From Lachnospiraceae bacterium (GTDB taxonomy: Bacteria > Bacillota > Clostridia > Lachnospirales > Lachnospiraceae): a stretch of 64,000 nt of DNA. Under the pieces are notes generated by a model. The model worked only from the letters and a program-made list of their open reading frames with translations. It was not told where the DNA came from and made no database searches. The stretch is from the NCBI GenBank assembly GCA_017553505.1, contig JAFZLD010000017.1, positions 1-64,000 of the forward strand, in the 5' to 3' direction. The position numbers and the translations under genes are program-made. Positions 34,691 through 43,346 of the stretch are shown one piece after another (position 1 is the stretch's first letter; each line of letters starts with the position of its first letter).

Positions 34691-34730
34691 GCACTTTCTT
34701 TGGCAGAGGTCAAAGAAGGTGCTTTTTTTG
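34691..34730 (+). terminator. Terminator after LuxR-type gene
   Basis: 12-bp stem GCACTTTCTTTG/CAAAGAAGGTGC (34691-34702 with 34711-34722), one G-T pair, followed by TTTTTTTG. Confidence 0.92.
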
Positions 34731-34755
34731 TACTCAAAAAAATACAATTTGAGTA

Positions 34756-34786
34756 TTGACCCGGTGGTAACCACCGGGTTTATAAA
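34756..34786 (+). promoter_or_regulatory. MerR-type promoter of chemoreceptor gene
   Basis: TTGACC (34756-34761) and TATAAA (34781-34786) are 19 bases apart, and a 21-base palindrome ACCCGGTGGT-A-ACCACCGGGT (34759-34779) fills the spacer. Long 19-base spacers with a central dyad are the mark of promoters activated by MerR-family proteins. Confidence 0.75.
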
Positions 34787-34815
34787 AACATAGCACACGT
34801 TATTTATGGAGGTAA

Positions 34816-36798
34816 ATGAACATGCAGAAAAAGACCAGTGTAAAAACGAAACTTATAGCAATTATGCTTTCAATAGCAATTATCCCCCTGACGGTAGCAG
34901 TATTAATCAGCTATGTTGGCTCTACCAACGCCTCAAGGGAAGCTGCCAAGAAGAACCTTGACTGGCAGGCCAAGTATATTGAAGCTGAGATCGACAATCT
35001 TTTTACAAGATGTGAGACAGCGCTTACAAGCTTTGCATCATCCCAGCAGACTATCGCTTTCCTTAAGGGAGAAGAGGTAGACGCTTCGGTTGTTAAGAAG
35101 CAGATGGTTGCCATTAACGAATCCTTTGGCGATAACAATACAATCGTTATGACCAACACCAAGGGTGACATGGTAATGAGAAGCGACGACGGCGAATTTA
35201 AGAATATAGCACAGAGAGACTATTTCCAGAATGCATTAAAGGGTAAGAATTATGTTTCTACCGTTATGGTCAGCTCTGTTACCAATACAAGAAACGTATG
35301 TGTTGCCGTTCCCGTATACGATACAAACGGAACAAAGGTTATCGGTGTGGTACATAAGACACTTAACCCCGATGACATTCACACTATGCTTGCAGCCGAT
35401 GCGGATGAAGCTTTCCTCGTAGACCAGGAAGCTACCATGGTTGCACACTCAGACTTTGAAATTGCAGCAACAGATGAGCCTATTAACTACTCATCTTCAC
35501 CTTATATGACTTCAAACGCAAAGACAGGTTTCTACGTAAGCAATGCCAAGGGATATCCCGTATACGTAAGCTATGTCAAGAACCTTACTTCCGGATACAC
35601 CGTATGTGCCGGACAGACTGAGAAAGATGTAGTGGCAGAAGCAAGACGCGGCGCTATGACTATCGTTATTGCCGGTGTCGTTATGGTACTTGTTGTTTTA
35701 GGTATGTCCGTAGTAATTGCCAAGAGCTTTACAAGCCCCATGATTGAGGTAAACGGTTTATTATCAGCTCTTGCAAACGGTGAGTTTAAGAAATCAGACA
35801 AGTACGGTAAGCGTACAGACGAGTTCGGTCAGATGATCGGTAATGCAAATTCGCTTATCGATAAGCTTTCTTCTATTGTCGGCCACATTAAGGAATCTTC
35901 AAATACAGTTAATGATTCATCCGAGGAATTATCGGATATGGCCAATCAGATTGCGGCTACCGCAGAGAGTGTTGCCGAGGCAGTACAGGAAATCGCTGCA
36001 GGTGCTACGGAGCAGGCCAAGGAAGTACAGAACTCCGCTGAAAATGCAGGATATATTACAGAGGCAGTCGAAGGCGTACAGAATTCAGCCAACGACTTAA
36101 ACAGCCTCGCTAACCGTATGAAGCAGGCATCAGAGTCATCAAGCGAATCTCTTACCAGCTTCCATGAGTCAAGTGAAATCATGACCGCCAAGATCGGTGA
36201 AATCACAGAAAAGATTTCCGCTACTCAGGATGCGGTTGCAGATATTAATGCAAGAGTTGAAGGAATTTCCGATATTGCGGCTCAGACCAACCTTCTTTCA
36301 CTTAACGCTTCTATTGAAGCAGCAAGAGCAGGCGACGCAGGAAGAGGATTTGCAGTAGTGGCAGAAGAAATCAGAAAGCTTGCGGACGATTCCGAAAGCC
36401 TTGCAAGAGAAATCCATGATGTAATGGAAGCGCTCTTAAATCAGTCAACATCCGCAGTTAATGCGGCCAAAGAAATCATTGAGGACAACAAGATTCAGCA
36501 GGTTGCTTTGGCTAAGACCATCGATGCGGTTAACGGAATGATTTCGGACATTGAATTGACTGTAGACAGAGTAGACAAGATTTCCGGTGAGACAGATACC
36601 TGTGTTGATTCCAATAAAAAGGTATCCAACGCTATGGCAGCTCTTTCCGCTATTTCGGAAGAGAATGCGGCAGCAACCGAAACCACCGGAGCATCTGTCG
36701 AAGAGCTTTCGGCTACAGTTACCACTCTCGCCGAGTCCGCAGACAACTTAAAGAAGATTGCGGAAGAACTCAACGAGGAAATGAAATTCTTTAAATAA
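34816..36798 (+). CDS. Methyl-accepting chemotaxis protein
   Basis: The protein of about 660 residues has a first membrane helix ([21 protein letters not shown]), a double-Cache type extracellular sensor (about 35-280), a second helix ([22 protein letters not shown]), a HAMP domain and a signalling domain whose hairpin tip is [24 protein letters not shown] in consensus form. GGAGGT lies at 34808; the ATG at 34822 has better spacing from it than the ATG at 34816. It would send ligand signals to CheA through CheW; a cheW-like gene lies at 37757. The promoter is MerR-like. Confidence 0.95.
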   Translation: MNMQKKTSVKTKLIAIMLSIAIIPLTVAVLISYVGSTNASREAAKKNLDWQAKYIEAEIDNLFTRCETALTSFASSQQTIAFLKGEEVDASVVKKQMVAINESFGDNNTIVMTNTKGDMVMRSDDGEFKNIAQRDYFQNALKGKNYVSTVMVSSVTNTRNVCVAVPVYDTNGTKVIGVVHKTLNPDDIHTMLAADADEAFLVDQEATMVAHSDFEIAATDEPINYSSSPYMTSNAKTGFYVSNAKGYPVYVSYVKNLTSGYTVCAGQTEKDVVAEARRGAMTIVIAGVVMVLVVLGMSVVIAKSFTSPMIEVNGLLSALANGEFKKSDKYGKRTDEFGQMIGNANSLIDKLSSIVGHIKESSNTVNDSSEELSDMANQIAATAESVAEAVQEIAAGATEQAKEVQNSAENAGYITEAVEGVQNSANDLNSLANRMKQASESSSESLTSFHESSEIMTAKIGEITEKISATQDAVADINARVEGISDIAAQTNLLSLNASIEAARAGDAGRGFAVVAEEIRKLADDSESLAREIHDVMEALLNQSTSAVNAAKEIIEDNKIQQVALAKTIDAVNGMISDIELTVDRVDKISGETDTCVDSNKKVSNAMAALSAISEENAAATETTGASVEELSATVTTLAESADNLKKIAEELNEEMKFFK

Positions 36799-36816
36799 CA
36801 ATAACGAGGAGCGGTA

Positions 36817-37599
36817 TCATTCAAGCTTGGCAAATACGGAAAAGTAATGATGATACCTCTTCTCTTTATCATAGAAACGTGATACCAGAACGGAATAAAC
36901 CTTGTCAAAGGGTCTTGAATACATTTGAGTTATTCTGTCCATAAATTCAAATAAAAAAGACTCATTGATACGTTCCCGGCCTACCAAATCTACCATCTGG
37001 GCGACGACTTTGGCGCCGGGGATAGTGATACCGTTATCCATATTGAGAAAATCTGCGTACTTTTTTTCGGTGATAAGCCCGTAGTTACCATCGCCTTGCG
37101 TGTCCTTATCCACGATGAGAGAAGTTGTGAAGAACTGTGAATTATTAAAGGCCTCTCTCATTGATTCAAAGTACGGATTCTTAGGGTCGGTAGTATAAGG
37201 AACAAAGAATAAGTCTTCGGTTTTGACTTCCGAAATCTCGAAAAGATGGTCTTGAACCAGGCGCGTAAACGTAAGGTCTTTGAGCGCTTTCTTTCTGAGG
37301 AGAGTGTACTCGATGATTTTATTCGTGTAGTAATCCGCGTGCTCGGCAAGACTTTCGATGATTCGCGGAAAGTCAGACTCATAGAGAGCTTCTTTGGCAT
37401 CGGAAAGGGAGAATCCCAGCGAACGGTATTTGAGAATGTCGATAAGAGTGCTCACGTCCCAATAGCTGTATTCTCTGTAACCGTTCTCGGTATTTACGTG
37501 TGGATTTAAAAGCCCGAGGCGCTCGTAGTGCCGGAGCGTTTCGCGCGTAATGTCAAATATACGGCATAAATCTTTGGTGGAGTATTTATGTTCCTTCAT
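36817..37599 (-). CDS. MerR family transcriptional regulator
   Basis: From the ATG at 37599 (GAGGAT upstream) the protein is 261 residues. The N-terminal winged HTH (STKDLCRIFDITRETLRHYERLGLL, ENGYREYSYWDVSTL) is typical MerR. A helix follows, then a C-terminal domain of about 150 residues of unknown ligand type (ITIPGAKVVAQMVDLVG). MerR proteins activate promoters with over-long spacers by untwisting DNA. It is convergent with the chemoreceptor gene, whose promoter has exactly this architecture, so that gene is a candidate target. Confidence 0.9.
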   Translation of the reverse strand: MKEHKYSTKDLCRIFDITRETLRHYERLGLLNPHVNTENGYREYSYWDVSTLIDILKYRSLGFSLSDAKEALYESDFPRIIESLAEHADYYTNKIIEYTLLRKKALKDLTFTRLVQDHLFEISEVKTEDLFFVPYTTDPKNPYFESMREAFNNSQFFTTSLIVDKDTQGDGNYGLITEKKYADFLNMDNGITIPGAKVVAQMVDLVGRERINESFLFEFMDRITQMYSRPFDKVYSVLVSRFYDKEKRYHHYFSVFAKLE

Positions 37600-37756
37600 G
37601 TGCAATCCTCGATGTGGAGATATAAGAGAATTGTACAGCATGGGAATTAATAGATTGAATTTTGTAAAAGTTAACTTTGGGCGGAGCGTCTGTCACGGAT
37701 GACGATGCGCTTCGTGGATTCTCAAAAAGCCTGCTTCGGCGGCGTAGGAGGTAAAA

Positions 37757-38224
37757 ATGTCCGATTTAACAATCAACAGTACTGAAAAGAAAGACGAAAA
37801 GCTCTATCTTGTTTTTCACGTAGGCGAAGAGCGTTATGCCGTAGACGTCTATGATGTAAACAATATTATTATGATACCCGCAATCACCAAAATGCCCGGA
37901 ACCGATGAGTGCTACAAAGGCATTATTCACTTAAGAGGTGAAATTATTCCCATAATGAGCCTCAGTAAGAGATTAAACATCGGCAAGGACGAAATTACCA
38001 AAGACTCACGTATCATTATTCTCGATCTTGCGAACGATAAGCGCATCGGCGTGATTGTGGACTCTGTTACCGAAGTGATTACCATCCCTGCGGACCACAT
38101 AGAAGAACCGTCCGCATTTGTAAGCAAAGAGGATTCTCTTATCAGCGGAATCGGCAGAAAGGATTCTAACCTGATTTCAATCATTGAGACTAACTTGCTT
38201 GCGAGACTCGAATATGCGTCATAA
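37757..38224 (+). CDS. CheW-like chemotaxis coupling protein
   Basis: The 155-residue protein is a single CheW domain of two beta barrels: KLYLVFHVGEERYAVDVYDVNNII, GIIHLRGEIIPIMSL and VIVDSVTEVITI are the expected signatures. CheW bridges chemoreceptors and the kinase CheA in the cytoplasmic array. GTAGGAGG lies upstream of the ATG. A chemoreceptor gene is 1 kb upstream. No cheA, cheY or flagellar gene is in view, so it is either an auxiliary CheW or serves a kinase encoded elsewhere. Confidence 0.92.
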   Translation: MSDLTINSTEKKDEKLYLVFHVGEERYAVDVYDVNNIIMIPAITKMPGTDECYKGIIHLRGEIIPIMSLSKRLNIGKDEITKDSRIIILDLANDKRIGVIVDSVTEVITIPADHIEEPSAFVSKEDSLISGIGRKDSNLISIIETNLLARLEYAS

Positions 38225-38285
38225 CGGAAATTTGCCGGAATATGACCAAAGTCATATGAAGTTGTGACCGCGGTAACTGGAAATC

Positions 38286-38331
38286 ATCCCGCTCTCTTGG
38301 TAGAAGTATCAAGGAGGCGGGATTTTTTTGC
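38286..38331 (+). terminator. cheW-like gene terminator
   Basis: ATCCCGC pairs with GCGGGAT (38286-38292 with 38317-38323) with a further imperfect stem TCTCTTGG/TCAAGGAG inside, followed by TTTTTTTG. Confidence 0.85.
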
Positions 38332-38429
38332 TGCTTAAAAATGACACTGTGTCCGTGCAAAAGAAACTCAAATCAGTGCAGCGCGAAACGCTATCCCGCA
38401 AATATGGTAATAATTAGGAGAGGTTAGAT

Positions 38430-39218
38430 ATGAAGATTAGTGAGAAAATAAAAAGAAAGGTCGGACATACAATGCTGGTAGCATTTATCGGTTTGTGCAT
38501 CGTACTGGTGGTGAACTTTGTGCCCACAATCAATCTTGAGACTGCAGGAATGTCGATGATTGAGGGAGAATGGATAAATGTATATTACGAAAAAGAAGCC
38601 GGGGCGGCAATGGATACGTTTCGTTACGCCGACGGTGAAGTCGAAAGAATAGCAAGAAAGCTCGGCTTTCGTGAAAAACAGGCGGTAAACGTATTTGTAT
38701 ACGATAATCAGAAGACCATGCAGATGAAGAAATACGGGTTCATCGGCCCTATGCTGCACCTTGACTGGTACATAGGCGATAACATCGGAACGAACGTAAT
38801 CCTTACATCGCCCGCCAATCCGGGGCCGGCGCATACATATGATGACAATAAGTACGCCGTGCTCCACGAGATAGTGCACGCATATATCAGTGTCATGAAT
38901 CCGGGTATCCGCTTGTGGCTTACGGAGGGCTGTGCGCTGTATCTGGCAAACGGTGCGCCGATAGCTGACGAAGATTTGCCTTATATGAAGATTCCGAGTT
39001 TTGCAGAAACAAGAACGGCTAATCCTGTAAGATTTGCTAACTGCGGCGGATATTCTTTTGCCTACGATTACATCGAGTTTCTGGACAAAAAATACGGCTG
39101 GGACAAGGTTGTGGGCCTTTTGCAGACAGAAGATTATGAGAAGATTCTGGGTAAGAGTGAGCGCGGAATTTATGATGAATGGGTTGCTTCGTTAAATAGC
39201 AGAGCCAAAAGAAACTAA
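38430..39218 (+). CDS. Membrane-anchored gluzincin-type metallopeptidase
   Basis: The 262-residue protein has an N-terminal membrane anchor (TMLVAFIGLCIVLVVNFV, 14-31) and an extracellular domain with the zinc motif LHEIVHAY followed by WLTEGCALYLA, which gives the HExxH...E arrangement of M1/MA-type gluzincins. The family is otherwise unassigned. It would act outside the membrane on an unknown peptide or protein. An AGGAGAGG site precedes it. It lies nine bases upstream of the transcription-side region of an alpha/beta hydrolase gene, which also has a membrane anchor. Confidence 0.8.
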   Translation: MKISEKIKRKVGHTMLVAFIGLCIVLVVNFVPTINLETAGMSMIEGEWINVYYEKEAGAAMDTFRYADGEVERIARKLGFREKQAVNVFVYDNQKTMQMKKYGFIGPMLHLDWYIGDNIGTNVILTSPANPGPAHTYDDNKYAVLHEIVHAYISVMNPGIRLWLTEGCALYLANGAPIADEDLPYMKIPSFAETRTANPVRFANCGGYSFAYDYIEFLDKKYGWDKVVGLLQTEDYEKILGKSERGIYDEWVASLNSRAKRN

Positions 39219-39250
39219 TCTGTGTTATGATATACGGAAAAGGTGTATTT

Positions 39251-40291
39251 ATGGCTGTTAAAAAAACGATAAAGAAAATAGTTATTATTATATTGGCGGT
39301 AGTTTTTCTTTTTCTGCTCGTAAGAACGGTTGTGCCCGGGTGGATGCCTAAAGTTAAGGGTGAGAATGCTGTAAGCGAGTTTAGAAAAGCAGAGATTAAC
39401 GGTGCAGAGCTGCAACTGATGATTCGCGGCGAGGACATGGGCAATCCTGTGGTGATATTCGTGCACGGCGGTCCTTGCTGCTCGGAGATTCCGTATGTGA
39501 GGAAGTATCAGAAAGACTGGGAGAAGGACTTCACAATCGTCCATTACGACCAGCGCGGAAGCGGTAAGTCATATGAGTTCGGTACGGATTATTCACAGGT
39601 GACTACGACGACTCATGTGGAAGATTTGATAGCGCTTACGGAATATATCGAGGATTACCTCGGAACCGACAAGGTAATACTTCTCGGGCATTCTTTCGGA
39701 ACTTATATAGGCACGCAGGCAGCAGCGCTGAGGCCTGATTTGTACGAAGCTTATGTGGGAATCGGACAGATGTCTGATACTGTAACGAGCGAACTTAATA
39801 CGCTTGATAAGTGCATAGCTGCGGCGCGAGACAAGGGTGATGCCAAGGCGGCGGAAGAACTCGAGACAATGAGAGCACCGATTTCCGCAGGTGAAATGAT
39901 TACGCCCCGCGACAAAGTATATAAGTACGGCTTCGGTGCAAGGCTCATAGACGATAACAGAGATTACACGCGGGCCTTCCTACTCGGCCCTGAGTACAAT
40001 CTGGTGGACGTAGTAAGATACCTCGCCGGCGCCAATAAATGCCAGGAGAGTCTCATCAAGGAGGCGCTCGAGCATCCGATTACGGATATCGTAGATAAAA
40101 TAGATATTCCCGTATACTTCGTGATGGGTCGGTATGACGGCATGACATCGCCTGAAGCGGCAGAAGAATACCTGCAGGATATTAAGGGCGACGGAGAGAA
40201 GAAATTCATTCTTTTTGAGAATTCGGCACACTATCCTCAGTTCGAGGAAAAAGAAGCATTTTATAAGTGGATGACAGATATGTTTCGATAA
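39251..40291 (+). CDS. Membrane-anchored alpha/beta hydrolase (proline iminopeptidase-like)
   Basis: From the ATG at 39251 the protein is 346 residues. Residues 6-25 are a membrane segment (IKKIVIIILAVVFLFLLV). The hydrolase domain shows the oxyanion HGGP, the nucleophile serine in GHSFGTYIG, the acid in GRYDG and the histidine in SAHYPQ. HGGP with DQRGSGKS is typical of S33 aminopeptidases. It is 32 bases after the gluzincin gene, so the two may process the same extracellular peptide, by inference. It ends at a UUCG-loop terminator. Confidence 0.88.
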   Translation: MAVKKTIKKIVIIILAVVFLFLLVRTVVPGWMPKVKGENAVSEFRKAEINGAELQLMIRGEDMGNPVVIFVHGGPCCSEIPYVRKYQKDWEKDFTIVHYDQRGSGKSYEFGTDYSQVTTTTHVEDLIALTEYIEDYLGTDKVILLGHSFGTYIGTQAAALRPDLYEAYVGIGQMSDTVTSELNTLDKCIAAARDKGDAKAAEELETMRAPISAGEMITPRDKVYKYGFGARLIDDNRDYTRAFLLGPEYNLVDVVRYLAGANKCQESLIKEALEHPITDIVDKIDIPVYFVMGRYDGMTSPEAAEEYLQDIKGDGEKKFILFENSAHYPQFEEKEAFYKWMTDMFR

Positions 40292-40309
40292 CATACTTTT
40301 CAACAAGTG

Positions 40310-40337
40310 AAAGCGCTTTCGAGCGCTTTTTCTTTTA
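40310..40337 (+). terminator. Terminator with TTCG tetraloop
   Basis: AAAGCGCT-TTCG-AGCGCTTT (40310-40329), then TTCTTTT. Confidence 0.9.
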
Positions 40338-40343
40338 CCTGAT

Positions 40344-40371
40344 TTGACAAATGTATATAAAAGTATATAAT
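40344..40371 (+). promoter_or_regulatory. Promoter of AAA ATPase gene
   Basis: TTGACA (40344-40349), 16 bases, TATAAT (40366-40371). The first two GTATATA repeats overlap the spacer and -10. Confidence 0.75.
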
Positions 40372-40468
40372 CGAATTAAAAGTATATAAAAGTATATAAG
40401 AGTATATACGGCAACAAAAAGTATATAAAAGTATATAAGAAGAGCGAAAGTATATAAGAATATATATT
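40351..40468 (+). repeat. Array of phased GTATATA direct repeats
   Basis: GTATATA occurs at 40353, 40363, 40382, 40392, 40402, 40421, 40431 and 40450, with a degenerate copy (AATATATA) near 40459. Steps are 10 or 19 bases, so all copies face about the same side of the helix. The consensus is AAGTATATAA. The array covers the promoter and leader of the ATPase gene. Confidence 0.85.
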
Positions 40469-40478
40469 GGAGGCGTGT

Positions 40479-41522
40479 ATGGATAAAAATCCTTTTGCAA
40501 TCAATTTTGGCAAGGTTCCGTTACAGTATATCAGCAGAGATATTGTGATAGATGAAATAGTCGATGAACTCAGTAGCGAGTACGTACAGAACCCGTGTTT
40601 CATGCTGACAGGTGCCAGAGGAAGCGGGAAAACGGTAACCTTGACTGCTATAGAGAAGAAAATAAGTGAATCAAATGATTGGATTATTATTCGTCTGAAT
40701 CCGGAGAGGAATATGCTTGAGAGCCTTGTTGCCAAGTTATATGACAGTAAGGAATATCTGACTAAATTTATTGACGCGAGCGTTAATCTTTCCAAGTTTG
40801 GTATCGGTGTAAGTCTGGCTTCAAAGCCTCCGATAGCAGATATAGAGTCTGCATTGGAGATTATACTGAAAGAAGTCAAAAAGAAAAAGAAGAGATTGCT
40901 CGTCACTGTTGATGAGGCTTCAAACACCGCATATATGCGCGAGTTTGCAAGCAGTTTTCAGATAATGATCAGAGAAGAATTGCCTATATATCTTATTATG
41001 GCCGGTTTGTATGAAAATATCAGAGGCATAGAGAATGAGAAGAATCTTACGTTTCTTTACCGAACTCCCAAATATGAAATGGAACCGCTTAACATTACTA
41101 TTATAGCCGACAGATATTCCAAAACCATGAAGATGAATTATGAACAGGCTATGGAATGCGCGCTTATTACGAAGGGGTATCCATTTGCGTATCAGGCATT
41201 AGGCAAATATTTGTGGGAAGATGATAAGCATCAATTGAGTATTGAAATTCTGGCCAAATTGGATGATGCTTTGAACCATTACGTTTATTCAAAAATATGG
41301 GCTGAGCTTTCGCCAAAGGATAAGTGGTACATGTCCTTCATTGTGCAAAAAGAAAAAATGTCGGTTTCGGAAATCCTGGAATTGTCAAAGGAAAAGAAAA
41401 ATGAGTTCTCTCAATATAGAGCCCGCCTAAGGGATAAAGGCTTAATAAATGCTGATTCTTATGGCGAGATTAGTTTCAGACTTCCCAGGTTTGATGTTTT
41501 TGTAAAAAACACGCAGATGTAA
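40479..41522 (+). CDS. AAA-type ATP-binding protein with C-terminal winged helix
   Basis: From the ATG at 40479 (GGAGG six bases upstream) the protein is 347 residues. It has a P-loop ATPase domain with Walker A GARGSGKT (45-52) and Walker B LLVTVDEA (140-147), an arginine-rich sensor region (FLYRTPKYEMEPL), and a C-terminal winged helix (about 285-345, MSVSEILELSKEKKNEFSQYRARLRDKG-like). This is the layout of archaeal-type/ORC-like AAA proteins found in bacterial accessory regions. Function is unknown; the DNA-binding tail and the repeats upstream suggest that it binds its own leader. Confidence 0.8.
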   Translation: MDKNPFAINFGKVPLQYISRDIVIDEIVDELSSEYVQNPCFMLTGARGSGKTVTLTAIEKKISESNDWIIIRLNPERNMLESLVAKLYDSKEYLTKFIDASVNLSKFGIGVSLASKPPIADIESALEIILKEVKKKKKRLLVTVDEASNTAYMREFASSFQIMIREELPIYLIMAGLYENIRGIENEKNLTFLYRTPKYEMEPLNITIIADRYSKTMKMNYEQAMECALITKGYPFAYQALGKYLWEDDKHQLSIEILAKLDDALNHYVYSKIWAELSPKDKWYMSFIVQKEKMSVSEILELSKEKKNEFSQYRARLRDKGLINADSYGEISFRLPRFDVFVKNTQM

Positions 41523-41532
41523 GAGGTTTATT

Positions 41533-41785
41533 ATGCTTAGATTAAGACCGTTCAAACCCTGTGACGCTCAGTGCGTGGCACAGTGGTGCAAGGATAAAGA
41601 TGTATATAACAAATGGGGCGGAAGTTACTATAGGGGTGTTTGAAAATAACATTCCTGCGCGAAAGTGCTATACCTCTATCGGATTTCATGAATCACCCAA
41701 TATCCCCGCTCATATGTCAGAAGTTGACGGTGAGCGGTGGAACACACTTGAGTTAATTATCACAAAAGAAGAATTCGAAAAATAA
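41533..41785 (+). pseudogene. GNAT acetyltransferase relic with internal deletion
   Basis: An ATG at 41533 with AAGAGGT upstream starts MLRLRPFKPCDAQCVAQW, a typical GNAT N-terminus, and stops at 41641-41643. Another frame overlapping it reads VTIGVFENNIPARKCYTSIGF, the typical GNAT C-terminal end, and stops at 41785. The middle of the protein, about 80 residues including the acetyl-CoA loop, is missing and the two ends are out of frame. Confidence 0.8.
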
Positions 41786-41796
41786 TAAAAAAGTCC

Positions 41797-41827
41797 TTGA
41801 CCCTGACGTTACGTAATAGTTTATGGT
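41797..41827 (+). promoter_or_regulatory. MerR-type promoter of TipA-like regulator gene
   Basis: TTGACC (41797-41802) and TATGGT (41822-41827) are 19 bases apart. The spacer holds ACGT-T-ACGT at its centre with GACCC/AGTTT outer arms, as in TipA/Mta-type autoregulated promoters. Confidence 0.75.
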
Positions 41828-41853
41828 ATTATTACACGGAAGGGAGACAAGCC

Positions 41854-42582
41854 ATGATGACAGTTAATGAAGTAAGTAAACTGACGGGAGTGAGTATACG
41901 CACACTGCAGTATTACGACAACATTGGACTCTTAAAGCCGGCAGAGTATACGGAGTCCGGATACAGGCTGTATGACGATACGGCGCTGGAAACGTTGCAA
42001 CAGATATTGTTATTCAGAGAGCTTGAGTTTCCGCTTAAGGAAATTAAGGACATAATCGGAAGTTCCGACTTTGACAAAAGAAAGGCTTTGGATCAACAGA
42101 TAGAACTTCTGACTCTCAAGAAAGAGTATTTGGAAAACCTTATTTCTTTTGCCCGTGGACTGAAAAAGAAAGGAGCAAAAAATATGGATTTTTCAGCATT
42201 TGATACCGCTAAAATAGACGAGTACGCTAAGAAAGCCAAGGAGCAGTGGGGCAACACCGCCGCATATAAAGAATACGAGAAGAAGGCAGAGGGTCGCTCG
42301 AAGGAGGAGGAGGTTTCCGTGATGGAAGAGTTCATGGGACTTTTCGCCGAGTTTGGAAAGATTAAGGACAAGGCGCCCGAATCTTCAGAGGCGCAGGCTA
42401 TGGTGCAGAAGCTTAAGGATTACATCACAGAGCATTTCTACAATTGCACCAATGATATTCTTGCGGGACTTGGAAAGGCTTATGCAAGCGGTAATGAGTT
42501 TACCGAGAATATCGATAAGGCGGGCGGAGTCGGAACGGCTTCTTTTGCGAGCAAAGCGATAGCAGTATATTGCGGTAAGTAA
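41854..42582 (+). CDS. MerR family regulator with TipAS-type domain
   Basis: From the ATG at 41854 (AGGGAGA upstream) the protein is 242 residues. The HTH (MMTVNEVSKLTGVSIRTLQYYDNIGLLKP, ESGYRLYDDTAL) and coiled-coil dimer helix fill 1-115; the C-terminal part (about 125-242, KEQWGNTAAYKEYEKKAEGRSKEE) is the TipAS antibiotic-binding domain. Members recognise thiopeptides or other drugs and activate their own promoter and sometimes exporters. An upstream in-frame codon lies inside the -35 box and was rejected. It is followed by its own terminator. Confidence 0.92.
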   Translation: MMTVNEVSKLTGVSIRTLQYYDNIGLLKPAEYTESGYRLYDDTALETLQQILLFRELEFPLKEIKDIIGSSDFDKRKALDQQIELLTLKKEYLENLISFARGLKKKGAKNMDFSAFDTAKIDEYAKKAKEQWGNTAAYKEYEKKAEGRSKEEEVSVMEEFMGLFAEFGKIKDKAPESSEAQAMVQKLKDYITEHFYNCTNDILAGLGKAYASGNEFTENIDKAGGVGTASFASKAIAVYCGK

Positions 42583-42592
42583 GAATTGAAGG

Positions 42593-42632
42593 GCAGACTG
42601 AACCAATAATATAGTTCAGCCTGCTTTTTTTA
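42593..42632 (+). terminator. Terminator after TipA-like gene
   Basis: GCAGACTGAAC pairs with GTTCAGCCTGC with one mismatch (42593-42603 with 42614-42624), followed by TTTTTTTAT. Confidence 0.85.
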
Positions 42633-42662
42633 TGTTATGCTATTGTCAGTGAGGAAATTTTT

Positions 42663-43316
42663 ATGAAACACATAGATGCTGACGGAATTACATTTATAGA
42701 ACCGCTATCCGGCACGGGCGAGTGGTATTACGGAATAGGCTACGAGCACGGCGACCTTTATGAGGCGGAAGAACTGTATAAGATGGGGGAGCCGGTTAAG
42801 GGCAGGAGCCTTGTGCTGGTGCATTACCCCGACGGAACCGTATACAGACCGGTGCCCAAGGAAGAAGGGAAATATACTACGCCGCCGAAGTATTACGAGG
42901 GCGGAATATACTTAATTCGTGTGGACTTTCCGCGGGGCATGATAGAGATTGTCAGATTCGATGAGAAGAGTCACGAGACGAGCGTCACGGCCGAGATTCC
43001 GCTTAATTCGGTTAAGGACTGCTACAATTTGGGATTGACGACTAAGCCACTCACGATGACGAGGCAGTGTGTGGGCGACAATGATTTTGAGATAGTATGG
43101 CCAGAGAAGGTTAAGTTTAAGATGGATGACCACGACTCTTTCTTTTTACGGGATGGGGATAAGCTTTACTTCAGCAGGTGGCATGAGGAGGGCGACGGTC
43201 CTGACTATAATTACCGGGAAGAAATTGTAGTAAGGAATTTAAAGGGCGAAGTTACGGATACTTTCGCGGGAGATATACAGATTATGCCAAACGGAGAGTA
43301 CTGGCATTTGAAATAA
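42663..43316 (+). CDS. Hypothetical protein (217 aa)
   Basis: I do not recognise the family. The protein is soluble and beta-rich, with many aromatic residues and Gly turns (GEWYYGIGYEHGDLYEAEELY, VHYPDGTVYRPVP, NGEYWHLK), which suggests a beta-propeller-like or repeat-sheet fold. There is no signal or membrane segment. A GAGG ribosome site precedes the ATG. The next gene (43347) starts 31 bases later in the same direction with a similar style of sequence, so the two are probably one operon. Confidence 0.65.
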   Translation: MKHIDADGITFIEPLSGTGEWYYGIGYEHGDLYEAEELYKMGEPVKGRSLVLVHYPDGTVYRPVPKEEGKYTTPPKYYEGGIYLIRVDFPRGMIEIVRFDEKSHETSVTAEIPLNSVKDCYNLGLTTKPLTMTRQCVGDNDFEIVWPEKVKFKMDDHDSFFLRDGDKLYFSRWHEEGDGPDYNYREEIVVRNLKGEVTDTFAGDIQIMPNGEYWHLK

Positions 43317-43346
43317 AAAGGGAATTGAATCGGAGGAGGAATTATT

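Noticed and set aside
40351-40468. GTATATA repeats as a CRISPR array
   Set aside because: Units are only 7-10 bases, spacing is 10 or 19 bases, there are no unique spacers and no cas genes.
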